A DNA stretch of 64,000 bases from Amycolatopsis saalfeldensis (lineage in GTDB: Bacteria; Actinomycetota; Actinomycetes; Mycobacteriales; Pseudonocardiaceae): NCBI RefSeq assembly GCF_900110575.1, contig NZ_FOEF01000011.1, positions 186,001 to 250,000 of the forward strand. The letters are read 5' to 3'. The number at the start of each line of letters is the position of its first letter. Within the stretch, counting starts at the first letter, position 1. The notes beneath the pieces were generated by a model. That model saw only the letters and a list, made by a program, of their open reading frames with translations. It made no database searches and was not told where the DNA came from. This document shows positions 38,913 to 47,002 of this stretch, piece by piece. A program made the translations under genes and the position numbers.

Positions 38913-39461
38913 CTATTTCCCTTCAGCGATGCTCGTGGAGTAGTCGTCCGCCGGGCCGGTGGAGTTCCCGCTCCCGGTGGTCTTCTCCCGGCCCCACCCG
39001 AGCCAACCGTCGAGTGAGGCCCAGGTGCGCGGGCGGACCAGCAGCCAGATCGCCAGCAGGGCGAACCCGGTGTCGCGCAGGATCTCCTGCGGGTACTCGG
39101 TCTGCCCGGCCGACACGCTCCCGCCGCCGCCGAAGCAGCCGCAGTCGATGCTCAGCCCGCGCGCCCACGACTGCGCGATGCCCGCGATCAGCACGGCCAG
39201 CAGCACCAGCGCGACCCCGGCCACGTAACGGGTGGCGAGGCCGGCGAGCAGCAGCAGGCCGAGGACCAGCTCGAGCAGCGGCAACGCCGTCGCGACGGGG
39301 CCGACCAGCGCGTGCGGCAGCACGTCGTACGCCTGCACGGCGATGTAGGTCTGCCCCGGGTCCACCAGCTTGATGCCGCCCGAAATGAGCCATACGGCCG
39401 CCAGTCCGAGCCGGGCCAGCGTGCCGACGGTGTCGAGCACGGGTTGGGGCAGTCTTCGCAC
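38913..39461 (-). CDS. MauE/DoxX-family membrane redox protein
   Basis: A 182-residue protein with four membrane helices (about 12-32, 55-73, 78-97 and 128-145). Between the third and fourth lies SIDCGCFGGGGSVS, with Cys107 and Cys109 in the MauE-type redox motif. Such proteins pass electrons or oxidising equivalents to periplasmic thioredoxin-like proteins; the DsbA-like gene 6 bp downstream is the natural partner. It is divergent from the amino-acid binding lipoprotein gene. Calling it DoxX alone is possible, but the Cys pair favours MauE. Confidence 0.87.
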   Translation of the reverse strand: MRRLPQPVLDTVGTLARLGLAAVWLISGGIKLVDPGQTYIAVQAYDVLPHALVGPVATALPLLELVLGLLLLAGLATRYVAGVALVLLAVLIAGIAQSWARGLSIDCGCFGGGGSVSAGQTEYPQEILRDTGFALLAIWLLVRPRTWASLDGWLGWGREKTTGSGNSTGPADDYSTSIAEGK

Positions 39462-39527
39462 AGGCTTAGGCTAACCGCCGGACCTGAGAACTTTGTGAGT
39501 TGGTCACCGATCGCGAACGGAGGCGGC

Positions 39528-40358
39528 ATGCGCGCTCGTGCCCTGTTCGCCGCGGCATTGCTGCTGGTCACGTGCGTGGCGTGCGGCCCGGGCACGGTCA
39601 CCGCGAGTGACCCGCTGATCAAACGGGCGAGTGACGGCAAGCACCTGACGATCGGCATCCGCTTCGACTCGCCCGGCCTCTCCCAGCGCACGATCGACGG
39701 CCGGTTCATCGGCTTCGACGTCGACGTCGCCGAGTACGTGGCCGGCAAGCTGGGCGTCGACCCCCAGCACATCACCTGGCACGAGACGACCCCGGCCACC
39801 CGCGAGTCGGACCTCACCTCGGGCGCGGCGGACCTGATCGTGGGCACGTACTCGATCACCGACAAGCGCAAGCAGCTGGTGTCGTTCGCCGGGCCGTACT
39901 TCAGCACCGGGCAGGACCTGCTGGTGCGGCTGAACTCGGCGGACATCACCGGCCCGGAGACCCTGAACGGCCGTCGCCTGTGCTCGGTCACCGGCTCGAC
40001 CCCGGCGCAGATGGTGCGGGACAAGTTCGCGCAAGCCGTGCAGCTGGTCGAGTACCCGCGCTACCCGGACTGCGTCACGGCGCTGCTCGCGAACCAGGTC
40101 GACGCCGTGACCACGGACGCGGTCATCCTCGCCGGTTTCGCCGCGCAGGACCCGGAGCTGCTGCGCGTGGTCGGGAAGCCGTTCTCGACCGAGCGTTACG
40201 GCATCGGCCTGCGCAAGGGCGACACCGAGAGCCAGCACGCGATCGACGACGCCATCAGCGACATGATCTCCAGCGGCGCGTGGCTGAAGTCGCTGCAGGC
40301 CAACATCGGCCCGTCGAACTACCCGCTGCCGCCGCCCCCGCAGGTCACCGAGCGGTGA
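39528..40358 (+). CDS. orphan amino-acid ABC substrate-binding lipoprotein (GluB-like)
   Basis: A 276-residue lipoprotein. The signal peptide ends at Cys19 (LVTCVAC, with Cys at -3). The binding domain (SBP_bac_3) reads GKHLTIGIRFDSPGLSQRT, FIGFDVDVAEYVAGKLGV, SGAADLIVGTYSITDKR and YPDCVTALLANQVDAVTTDA, like glutamate-binding GluB. No permease or ATPase gene is adjacent, so it must pair with components elsewhere or act as a sensor. GGAGG lies 4 nt before the ATG. The stop overlaps the HrpB start (GTGA). Confidence 0.86.
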   Translation: MRARALFAAALLLVTCVACGPGTVTASDPLIKRASDGKHLTIGIRFDSPGLSQRTIDGRFIGFDVDVAEYVAGKLGVDPQHITWHETTPATRESDLTSGAADLIVGTYSITDKRKQLVSFAGPYFSTGQDLLVRLNSADITGPETLNGRRLCSVTGSTPAQMVRDKFAQAVQLVEYPRYPDCVTALLANQVDAVTTDAVILAGFAAQDPELLRVVGKPFSTERYGIGLRKGDTESQHAIDDAISDMISSGAWLKSLQANIGPSNYPLPPPPQVTER

Positions 40359-42781
40359 CGATCCCGCCTCCCGAACGGCTCCCGGACCTGCCCGTCCGCG
40401 CGGTGCTGCCGTCGCTGCTGGCCGCGCTCGACGCCCACGGCACCGCGGTCCTCGTCGCGCCGCCGGGCACGGGCAAGACGACGCTGGTGCCGCTCGCGCT
40501 CGCCGGCTCCCCCGGCCGGGTCGTCGTGGCCGAGCCGCGCCGGCTCGCCGCCCGGGCCGCGGCCACGCGAATGGCGGGGCTGCTGGGCGAGCCGGTCGGC
40601 GAGACCGTGGGCTACGCGGTGCGCGGCGACCGGAAGGTGTCGTCGCGCACGCGGATCGAGGTGGTCACGTCGGGCCTGCTCGTCCGGCGGGTGCAGAACG
40701 ACCCGGAGCTGCCCGGGGTGTCGACGGTGCTGCTCGACGAGTGCCACGAACGCCACCTCGACGCCGACCTGCTGCTCGCCCTGCTCCTCGACGTCCGCGC
40801 GGGCCTGCGCGACGACCTGCGGCTGCTGGCGACCTCCGCGACCGTCGCGGCCGGGCGGCTCGCGGAGCTGCTGGGCGACGCGCCGGTGGTGACGGCCGAG
40901 GCCCGCACGTATCCCGTCACGGTCTCCTACCGCGCGCCCGCCCGCGGCGAGCGGCCCGAAGCGGCGGTGGCCGGCGCGGTTCGGAGAGCACTGTCCGAAG
41001 GGGACGGTGACGTGCTCGCGTTCCTCCCCGGCGCCGGGGAGATCGCGCGAACCTCGAACCTTCTGTCCACACTGGACGCCGATGTCCTGCCCTTGCACGG
41101 GCGCCTCTCCCCGGCCCGCCAGGACGACGCGCTGCGACCGCGAGAACGGCGTCGCGTGGTGTTGTCGACGGCGGTCGCGGAGTCGAGCCTGACCGTGCCG
41201 GGGGTGCGGGCCGTGGTGGACTCCGGGCTCGCGCGCGTCCCCCGGGTCGACCACCGGCGCGGCCTGCCGGGCCTGGCGACGGTGCGGGTTTCGGCGGCCG
41301 TGGCCGAACAGCGCGCCGGCCGCGCGGGCCGTGAGGCGCCCGGCCGCGCGTACCGCTGCTGGGCGGAGCACGAACAGGCGACGCTGCCCGCGTACCCCGA
41401 GCCGGAGATCCGCACGGCGGAGCTGGCGCGGTTCGCGCTGGAGCTGGCCTGCTGGTCCACTCCGGACGGCAGCGCGCTGTCCTGGTGGGACCCGCCGGGT
41501 GAAGGCGCGCTCGCGGCGGCGCGCACGTTGCTCCGGACGCTGGGAGCCACCACTGCCGAAGGCGAGGTCACCGCCCGCGGCCGCCGGATGGCCGACCTCG
41601 GCCTGCACCCGCGGCTGGCCCGCGCCCTGCTCGACGGCGCCGCGGAAACGGGACCACGCTTCGCCGCCGAGGTGGTCGCCCTGCTGGACGCGGGCGCGAC
41701 GCTCACCGACGTCGAAGCCGAGCTGCGACGGCTGCGGTCCTCGACCGACGAGGGCGCCCGGCGCTGGAAAACCGAGTCCCGCCGGCTGGCGAACCTGGTG
41801 CGCGGCCCGGAGCGCGGGAAACCCGACGCGGCGCTGGTCGTCGCGCTAGCACACCCGGAACGGCTGGCACGGCGGCGTTCCGGCACCGCGCCGGTGTACC
41901 TGATGGCCGGCGGCACCGCGGCCGAACTGCCCGCCGGGGGCGGGCTGGGCGACGTCGAATGGCTCGCCGTCGGCGAGGCCACGCGGGACCCCGGTCGGGT
42001 CCACGGCACGATCCGGCTCGCCGCGGCCGCCGACGAAGCACTGGCCGTGCGAGCGGCACCCAACGTGGTGTCCGAAGTGGACGAAGTCGCCTGGGACGGC
42101 GATGTGGTGGCCCGCCACGTCCGGAAGCTGGGCGCTATCACGCTTTCCGCGCGACCGTTGCGTTCCCCGGACCCGAAGCTCGTGCGCGAAGCGTTGCTGA
42201 CCGGCCTGCGAGACGAGGGCCTCGGCCTCCTCCGCTGGAGCGTCGACGGCGCCCGGCTGCGCGAGCGGATGGCGTTCCTGCACCGGGTGCTGGGCGAACC
42301 CTGGCCCGACGTCGGCGATCCGGCACTTCTGTCCACTCTGGACACCTGGCTCGACGTCTCCCGCGCCCGCCGCCGCGCGGACCTCGCCACGATCGACGCG
42401 GGCGCGGCCCTGCGCGGCCTGCTCCCCTGGCCCGCCGCCGCCCGGCTGGACGAGCTGGCGCCGGACCGGCTGGAGGTCCCTTCGGGCTCCCACCTCCGCG
42501 TCGACTACAGCGGCGACCAGCCCGTGCTCGCGGTGAAACTGCAGGAGACCTTCGGCTGGCGCGCCACCCCCAAGATCGCCGACGGCCGGGTCCCGGTGCT
42601 GCTGCACCTGCTGTCGCCCGCCGGCCGGCCCGCCGCCGTCACCGCGGACCTGGAATCCTTCTGGCACAACGGCTATGCGGCCGTTCGAGCCGATCTGCGC
42701 GGCCGTTACCCGAAGCACCCGTGGCCGGAGGACCCCGCCACCGCCGCCCCGACCCGGCACACCACGCGCCGCGCCCGCTGA
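40355..42781 (+). CDS. hrpB: ATP-dependent RNA helicase HrpB
   Basis: An 808-residue DExH helicase. RecA-like domain 1 has Walker A APPGTGKTT and motif II LLDECHERH (DECH), motif III TSATV; domain 2 has PLHGRLSP and motif VI QRAGRAGR. The winged-helix/ratchet (HA2) and the HrpB_C domain (about 680-800, TFGWRATPKIADGRVPVLLH) follow. Length is normal for the family. The biological role in actinobacteria is not settled; it may remodel RNA. The GTG start overlaps the preceding stop. A hairpin terminator starts at the stop codon. Confidence 0.93.
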   Translation: MTIPPPERLPDLPVRAVLPSLLAALDAHGTAVLVAPPGTGKTTLVPLALAGSPGRVVVAEPRRLAARAAATRMAGLLGEPVGETVGYAVRGDRKVSSRTRIEVVTSGLLVRRVQNDPELPGVSTVLLDECHERHLDADLLLALLLDVRAGLRDDLRLLATSATVAAGRLAELLGDAPVVTAEARTYPVTVSYRAPARGERPEAAVAGAVRRALSEGDGDVLAFLPGAGEIARTSNLLSTLDADVLPLHGRLSPARQDDALRPRERRRVVLSTAVAESSLTVPGVRAVVDSGLARVPRVDHRRGLPGLATVRVSAAVAEQRAGRAGREAPGRAYRCWAEHEQATLPAYPEPEIRTAELARFALELACWSTPDGSALSWWDPPGEGALAAARTLLRTLGATTAEGEVTARGRRMADLGLHPRLARALLDGAAETGPRFAAEVVALLDAGATLTDVEAELRRLRSSTDEGARRWKTESRRLANLVRGPERGKPDAALVVALAHPERLARRRSGTAPVYLMAGGTAAELPAGGGLGDVEWLAVGEATRDPGRVHGTIRLAAAADEALAVRAAPNVVSEVDEVAWDGDVVARHVRKLGAITLSARPLRSPDPKLVREALLTGLRDEGLGLLRWSVDGARLRERMAFLHRVLGEPWPDVGDPALLSTLDTWLDVSRARRRADLATIDAGAALRGLLPWPAAARLDELAPDRLEVPSGSHLRVDYSGDQPVLAVKLQETFGWRATPKIADGRVPVLLHLLSPAGRPAAVTADLESFWHNGYAAVRADLRGRYPKHPWPEDPATAAPTRHTTRRAR

Positions 42782-42819
42782 GCGGCCCCCTGCCGAAAGT
42801 CGGGGGTCGCCCGGGCCGC
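42782..42819 (+). terminator. terminator hairpin after hrpB
   Basis: GCGGCCC (42782-42788) pairs with GGGCCGC (42813-42819) and encloses an inner stem (CCGA/TCGG around AAG). It starts directly at the hrpB stop codon and ends 67 bp before the ABC gene. It lacks a clear T run. Confidence 0.6.
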
Positions 42820-42886
42820 TCGGCCGATGTCCACGGGGCACCCCGAGCCGCAGACTCGATCGCAGACGGGGATCGAGGAGGAAAAC

Positions 42887-43792
42887 ATGATCACGCTTCG
42901 AGGTTTGACGAAGCGCTACGGGGACAAGACGGTGGTGGACGCGCTGACGTTTGTCGTCGCGCCCGGCGCCGTCACGGGGTTCCTCGGGCCGAACGGCTCG
43001 GGGAAGTCGACCACCATGCGGATGGTGATCGGGCTGGACTGGCCGAGTGCCGGCGAGGTGCTGGTGGGCGGCAAGCCCTACGCCGAGCTGCGGCATCCGT
43101 TGCGGGAGGTCGGCGCGCTGCTCGACGCCAAGTCGCTGCACCCGGGCCGCAGCGCGGGCAAGCACCTCACCGCGATGGCGCGCAGCAACGGAATCCCGGT
43201 GAAACGCGTCGAGGAGGTGCTCGCGACCGTCGGGCTCACCGACGTCGCGGGCAAGCGGGTGGGCCAGTTCTCGCTCGGCATGGGCCAGCGGCTGGGGGTC
43301 GCGGGCGCGCTGCTGGGCGACCCGGGGGTGCTGATGTTCGACGAGCCGGTGAACGGCCTCGACCCGGACGGCGTGCGCTGGGTGCGTCAGCTGATGCGCT
43401 CCCTCGCCGACGAGGGCCGGACGGTGTTCGTGTCCAGCCACCTGATGAGCGAGATGCAGCTGACCGCGAGCCGGCTCGTGGTGATCGGCAAGGGAAAGCT
43501 GCTCGCCGACGCGCCCGTCGACGAGTTCATCGCCGGCAACTCGACCAGTCTCGTCTCCGTGCGCGTGCCCGTGCCCGCGGAACTCGAAGCGCTGGCCGCC
43601 CGGCTGGGCCCGGCCGCGCGCCCGGGCGAGCCCGGCGAGCTGCTGGTGGACGGCGTCACCGTCGGCCAGGTCGGCGACCTCGCGCACGAACTCGGCGTGC
43701 GGCTGCACGGGCTGGCCGAGCGGACGGCATCGCTGGAACAGGCGTACATGGAACTGACCGCTTCGTCGGTCGAATACGGGGTGACGGCATGA
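42887..43792 (+). CDS. ABC exporter ATP-binding protein
   Basis: A 301-residue ATPase of the type-2 (CcmA/DRA) exporter class: Walker A GPNGSGKST, Q-loop region VGALLDAKSLHPGRSAGKHL, signature FSLGMGQRLGVA, Walker B VLMFDEPVNGLD and the H-loop SSHLMSEM. The C-terminal 80 residues form the short accessory domain of such exporters. GAGGAGG precedes the ATG. It forms an operon with the permease gene via an ATGA overlap. Substrate unknown; this class often gives self-resistance to antibiotics or exports lipids. Confidence 0.92.
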   Translation: MITLRGLTKRYGDKTVVDALTFVVAPGAVTGFLGPNGSGKSTTMRMVIGLDWPSAGEVLVGGKPYAELRHPLREVGALLDAKSLHPGRSAGKHLTAMARSNGIPVKRVEEVLATVGLTDVAGKRVGQFSLGMGQRLGVAGALLGDPGVLMFDEPVNGLDPDGVRWVRQLMRSLADEGRTVFVSSHLMSEMQLTASRLVVIGKGKLLADAPVDEFIAGNSTSLVSVRVPVPAELEALAARLGPAARPGEPGELLVDGVTVGQVGDLAHELGVRLHGLAERTASLEQAYMELTASSVEYGVTA

Positions 43793-44577
43793 CCACGACG
43801 GAAACAGTCCGGGGCGGCGGCCTCAGCGGCGCGATCGCGTCGGAATGGACGAAGCTCTGGTCCGTGCGCGCCACCTGGTGGTGCCTCTCCGGCGGACTGC
43901 TGACGATGCTGCTCTACAGCGGCGTCTCCGGCCTGTCGCAGCACATCGGCGACAACCGTCCGGAAGGCGCGCACAGCATGGTGGCGGCCGGGGCCATCTA
44001 CATGACCGAGTTCTTCGTGATCGCCGTGGCCACTTTGTTCGTCACGAGCGAGTACGCGAACGGCGGGATCCGGTCGACGCTGCAGTGGGTGCCGGTCCGC
44101 CGCCAGGTCCCGGTAGCGAAGGCCGCGGTGCTGGTGCCGGTGCTGTTCGGCTACGGCCTGGTGGTCGCGCTGGCCGGGATGGCGCTGGGCGGGTCCCTGA
44201 TGGGGAGCGCCGGCCTGCCGACCTCCTTCGGCACGGGCCTGCTGACGGCCGTCGGGATGGGCGCGTTCTTCGCCCTGCTCGGGGTGCTCTGCCTCGGCGT
44301 CGGGTTCGCGCTGCGCAGCGCGGCGGGGACCATCGTGACGGTGATGGTGCTGCTCCTGCCGCTGCCGATGCTGCTTTCCTCGTACGTCTGGCAGGGGACG
44401 ATGAACTACTTCCCCGCGTTCGCCGGCCTCAACGCGATGACGGCGCCCGGCTCGGCGAACCCGCTGTTCGGCGGTCCGCCCCCGTACGGCATGGGGGTGG
44501 GCGTCGTGATCTGCCTGGTCTGGGCCGCGGCCGGGCTGCTGGTCGGCACCGCGGTCCTGAAACGCCGCGACGCCTGA
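43789..44577 (+). CDS. ABC exporter permease (ABC-2 type)
   Basis: A 262-residue membrane protein with six hydrophobic segments: an N-terminal amphipathic stretch IASEWTKLWSVRATWW, then helices near 30-50, 65-85, 100-125, 145-170, 180-200 and 230-255. The EWTKLWSVRATW start and SEYANGGIRSTL loop are typical of actinobacterial ABC-2 permeases. The ATG overlaps the ATPase stop. A long inverted repeat immediately after the stop ends transcription and overlaps the end of the convergent TetR gene. Confidence 0.9.
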   Translation: MTTTETVRGGGLSGAIASEWTKLWSVRATWWCLSGGLLTMLLYSGVSGLSQHIGDNRPEGAHSMVAAGAIYMTEFFVIAVATLFVTSEYANGGIRSTLQWVPVRRQVPVAKAAVLVPVLFGYGLVVALAGMALGGSLMGSAGLPTSFGTGLLTAVGMGAFFALLGVLCLGVGFALRSAAGTIVTVMVLLLPLPMLLSSYVWQGTMNYFPAFAGLNAMTAPGSANPLFGGPPPYGMGVGVVICLVWAAAGLLVGTAVLKRRDA

Positions 44578-44579
44578 AC

Positions 44580-44631
44580 CGCGGGTGAAGGACTTCTTAC
44601 CCGCATCGGGGGTAAGGAGTCCTTCACCGCG
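44580..44631. terminator. long hairpin shared with the 3' end of the TetR gene
   Basis: CGCGGGTGAAGGACT (44580-44594) pairs with AGTCCTTCACCGCG (44618-44631) with one bulge, and CTTACCC with GGGGTAAG extends the stem to a loop of about 6 nt. It is 3 bp after the permease stop and its right arm contains the last codon and stop of the convergent TetR gene. Confidence 0.7.
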
Positions 44632-45178
44632 TGTCCGGCAATCCCAGCCCCGCCAACAGTTCCCGCGCGCTTTCGGTCAGTTCGTTGAGGCCGGGCGGGG
44701 CGAGCGAGCCCGTGCCCGCCAGCGCGTCGAAGATCGACCCGTCCAGCCAGCCGATCAGGACCCGCGTGTGCCGCTCCGGCGCCGGAGAGCCCGCGGCCTC
44801 GAGGATCTCGGCGCAACGGCGGCGCAGCAGCAGGCCACCGCGGTCGTACGCAGCGCGCAGTTCCGGGCGGCGCACGGCCTCCAGCGCGAACTCGTACCGC
44901 GCGAGCATCCGCGTGCGCCCCTCGGTGATCGCCTGGTGGACCGTCGCGGCGAGGAATTCCGCCAGTCCCCCGACCGGCGGCTCCAATTCAGTGCTGTCCA
45001 GCTCGACCATCCGCGTGACGGCCAGCTCCAGCAGCGCGGCCCGCGTGCGCGCGTAATACGAGGTGGAGCCGACGGGCAGGCCCGCGGCCCGGTCGACGGC
45101 GCGGTGCGTCAGCCCGCGCATGCCCTCGGCCGCTATCACCTCGATGGCCGCGTCCCCGATCGTCCCGATTCGCTCCAC
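44624..45178 (-). CDS. TetR-family transcriptional regulator
   Basis: A 184-residue regulator from the GTG at 45178: helix-turn-helix RGLTHRAVDRAAGLPVGSTS followed by YYARTRAALLELAV, and a helical effector domain. It is divergent from the FAD monooxygenase gene, with 50 bp between starts that contain a perfect 18-bp palindrome. It therefore probably represses the monooxygenase and itself. The inducer should be a substrate or product of that enzyme. The 3' end forms part of the terminator hairpin of the ABC operon. Confidence 0.88.
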   Translation of the reverse strand: MERIGTIGDAAIEVIAAEGMRGLTHRAVDRAAGLPVGSTSYYARTRAALLELAVTRMVELDSTELEPPVGGLAEFLAATVHQAITEGRTRMLARYEFALEAVRRPELRAAYDRGGLLLRRRCAEILEAAGSPAPERHTRVLIGWLDGSIFDALAGTGSLAPPGLNELTESARELLAGLGLPDTR

Positions 45179-45184
45179 CCGGCC

Positions 45185-45202
45185 ACTCTACAGGTGTAGA
45201 GT
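45185..45202. promoter_or_regulatory. TetR operator (FAD monooxygenase promoter)
   Basis: ACTCTACA (45185-45192), GG, TGTAGAGT (45195-45202): a perfect 18-bp palindrome in the 50-bp gap between the divergent TetR and FAD monooxygenase genes. A partial third copy, CCACTACATCC, follows. Size and position are ideal for a TetR dimer. Confidence 0.75.
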
Positions 45203-45228
45203 CCACTACATCCGCAGAGGAGGACGTC

Positions 45229-46446
45229 ATGGCACAACGGCACGCCGTGGTGGTCGGCGGCGGCATCGGCGGGCTGAGCGCGGCGGTCGGGCTGCACCGC
45301 GTCGGCTGGCGGGTGACGGTCTACGAGCGCGCCGCCGCGTTCGACGCGATCGGCGCCGGGATTTCGTTGTGGCCCAACGCCCAGCGCGCGCTGGCCGAGC
45401 TGGGCGTGCGCCCGCCGACGGCCCCGCAGCGCGGCGGCGGCCTGAGCACGGCAACCGGGCGGCGGCTGGCGCGCTGGGACGCGGCGACCTTCGAACGTCG
45501 TTACGGCCTCCCGCTCGGCGTGGTCCACCGCGCCGACCTGATCGAAGCGCTGTGCGCCGAGCTGCCCGCGTCGAGCCTGCGCGCCGGGGTCACCGTCATC
45601 TCCGTTTCGCCGGACGGCCTCGTCCGCCACGGCGACGGCGAGGTGCGCGCCGACCTCGTGGTCGCCGCCGACGGCATCAACAGCCCGGTGCGACAAGCGT
45701 TCTGGCCGTCTTCGCGGCTGGCTTACAGTGGCAGCACAGCGTTTCGCGGCGTCGTCGAACTGCCGGAAGCTCCGCGGCTGAGCACAACGTGGGCGCGCGG
45801 CACGGAGGCCGGCGTGCTGCCGCTGCACGACGGCCGCGTCTACTGGTGGGTCGCCGAGGCCGTCCCCGAAGGCATCCGGCACGCCGACGTGCGCGCTCAC
45901 CTGGCGTCGGTCTGCGGCGGCTGGCACGCGCCGATCCCGGAGCTGATCGCGTCGACGCCGGAAATCCTGCACCACGACGTGTTCCAGCTGGCTACCCCGC
46001 TGCCCGCGTACACCCGCGGCCGGGTGGCGCTGCTCGGCGACGCCGCACACGCGATGCCGCCGTTCCTCGGCCAGGGCGGCTGCCAGGCGATCGAAGACGC
46101 CGTGGTCCTGGCCGCCACGATGTCCACTTCGGACACGGTTTCGACGGCTTTGGCCCGCTACGACGCGGAACGCCGGCCACGCAGCCAGCATGTCGCGCGC
46201 GCCTCCATCCGGGCCGGCGCCGCCGGTCCGCTGCTGCGCAACCGCGTGGCGCTGGCCGTTCGCAACAGCCTGCTGCGCCTCGCCCCGAGTTCGGTGACCG
46301 CGAGGGTCGGCGGCGACATCAACGCGTGGTCACCGCCCAGCCTCAGCCCTCACCGCCCACCAGCCCCGCTTCGTAGGCCGCGATCGCGGCCTGCACCCGG
46401 TTGCGCACACCCAGCCGGGTCAGGATCGTGCTCACGTGCGCCTTGA
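45229..46446 (+). CDS. FAD-dependent aromatic monooxygenase (PHBH-fold), C-terminally extended
   Basis: A 405-residue class A flavin monooxygenase: FAD motif VVGGGIGGLSAAVGL, DG motif DLVVAADGINSPVRQ and GD motif VALLGDAAHAMPPFLGQGG. It is related to salicylate/6-hydroxynicotinate hydroxylases. GAGGAGGAC precedes the ATG. The natural end is probably near residue 365 (VGGDINAW); the last 35-40 residues (SPHRPPAPLRRPRSRPAPG) are low-complexity and lie antisense to the response regulator gene, overlapping it by 104 bp, as if the original stop was lost. A TetR regulator and palindrome control it. Substrate unknown. Confidence 0.87.
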   Translation: MAQRHAVVVGGGIGGLSAAVGLHRVGWRVTVYERAAAFDAIGAGISLWPNAQRALAELGVRPPTAPQRGGGLSTATGRRLARWDAATFERRYGLPLGVVHRADLIEALCAELPASSLRAGVTVISVSPDGLVRHGDGEVRADLVVAADGINSPVRQAFWPSSRLAYSGSTAFRGVVELPEAPRLSTTWARGTEAGVLPLHDGRVYWWVAEAVPEGIRHADVRAHLASVCGGWHAPIPELIASTPEILHHDVFQLATPLPAYTRGRVALLGDAAHAMPPFLGQGGCQAIEDAVVLAATMSTSDTVSTALARYDAERRPRSQHVARASIRAGAAGPLLRNRVALAVRNSLLRLAPSSVTARVGGDINAWSPPSLSPHRPPAPLRRPRSRPAPGCAHPAGSGSCSRAP

Positions 46447-47002
46447 CGGTGCCCTCCACCACGTACATCCGCGCGGCGATGTCCGCATTGGACAGTCCGC
46501 CGCCGAGCAGCGTCAGCACTTCGCGCTCGCGCACGGTCAGCGCCTCGATCCGTTCCCGCGCGGCGACACCGCGGCTGAGCTGCCCGCCGGAGAGCCGCGA
46601 GATGACCCGGTGGGCCACCTTCGGCGAGAGGAACGCCGCCCCGTCCGCGACGGCCCGGACCCCCGCCAGCAGCTCCCGGGGATCCCCCGACTTCAACAGG
46701 AAACCGCTCGCGCCGAGGCCGAGGGCGCGTTCGATGTAGGCGTCCTCGCCGAAGGTCGTCAACATGATCACGCCCGTTTCCGGCAGCAGGCGGCGGATCT
46801 CCCCGGCCGCGGCGAGGCCGTCGAGCACCGGCATGCGGATGTCGAGGAGCACGACGTCGGGCCGGGTCGCCAGTGCCTGTTCGACGGCCGCGCGCCCGTC
46901 ACCCACCTCGGCCACCACCTCGATGCCCTCACCGGTGGCGAGGATCGCGGCGACGCCCGCCCGGATCATGGCCTCGTCGTCGGCCAGCAGCACCCTGGTC
47001 AC
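46343..47002 (-). CDS. NarL/LuxR-family response regulator
   Basis: A 219-residue regulator: receiver domain with D8/D9, phospho-acceptor Asp54 in VVLLDIRMPVLDGL, Thr in MLTTF and Lys in FLLKSGDP. The LuxR-type helix-turn-helix (about 150-210) reads LTVREREVLTLLGGGLSNAD and GTVKAHVSTILTRL. It starts at GTG 47002, overlapping the end of the histidine kinase gene by 4 bp, as usual for NarL-type pairs. Its last 104 bp are also read on the other strand by the monooxygenase tail. Confidence 0.92.
   Translation of the reverse strand: MTRVLLADDEAMIRAGVAAILATGEGIEVVAEVGDGRAAVEQALATRPDVVLLDIRMPVLDGLAAAGEIRRLLPETGVIMLTTFGEDAYIERALGLGASGFLLKSGDPRELLAGVRAVADGAAFLSPKVAHRVISRLSGGQLSRGVAARERIEALTVREREVLTLLGGGLSNADIAARMYVVEGTVKAHVSTILTRLGVRNRVQAAIAAYEAGLVGGEG

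Noticed and set aside
37968..39017. A 349-residue plus-strand frame over the DsbA gene.
   Set aside because: It mirrors the DsbA and MauE genes in codon bias and has no domain. The first 40 residues (LAWEPLLLNDSG) look slightly protein-like but are too short.
42887..46446. Part of an antibiotic biosynthetic gene cluster (exporter, TetR, FAD monooxygenase).
   Set aside because: No PKS, NRPS, terpene or RiPP core gene is nearby and housekeeping genes flank it on both sides.
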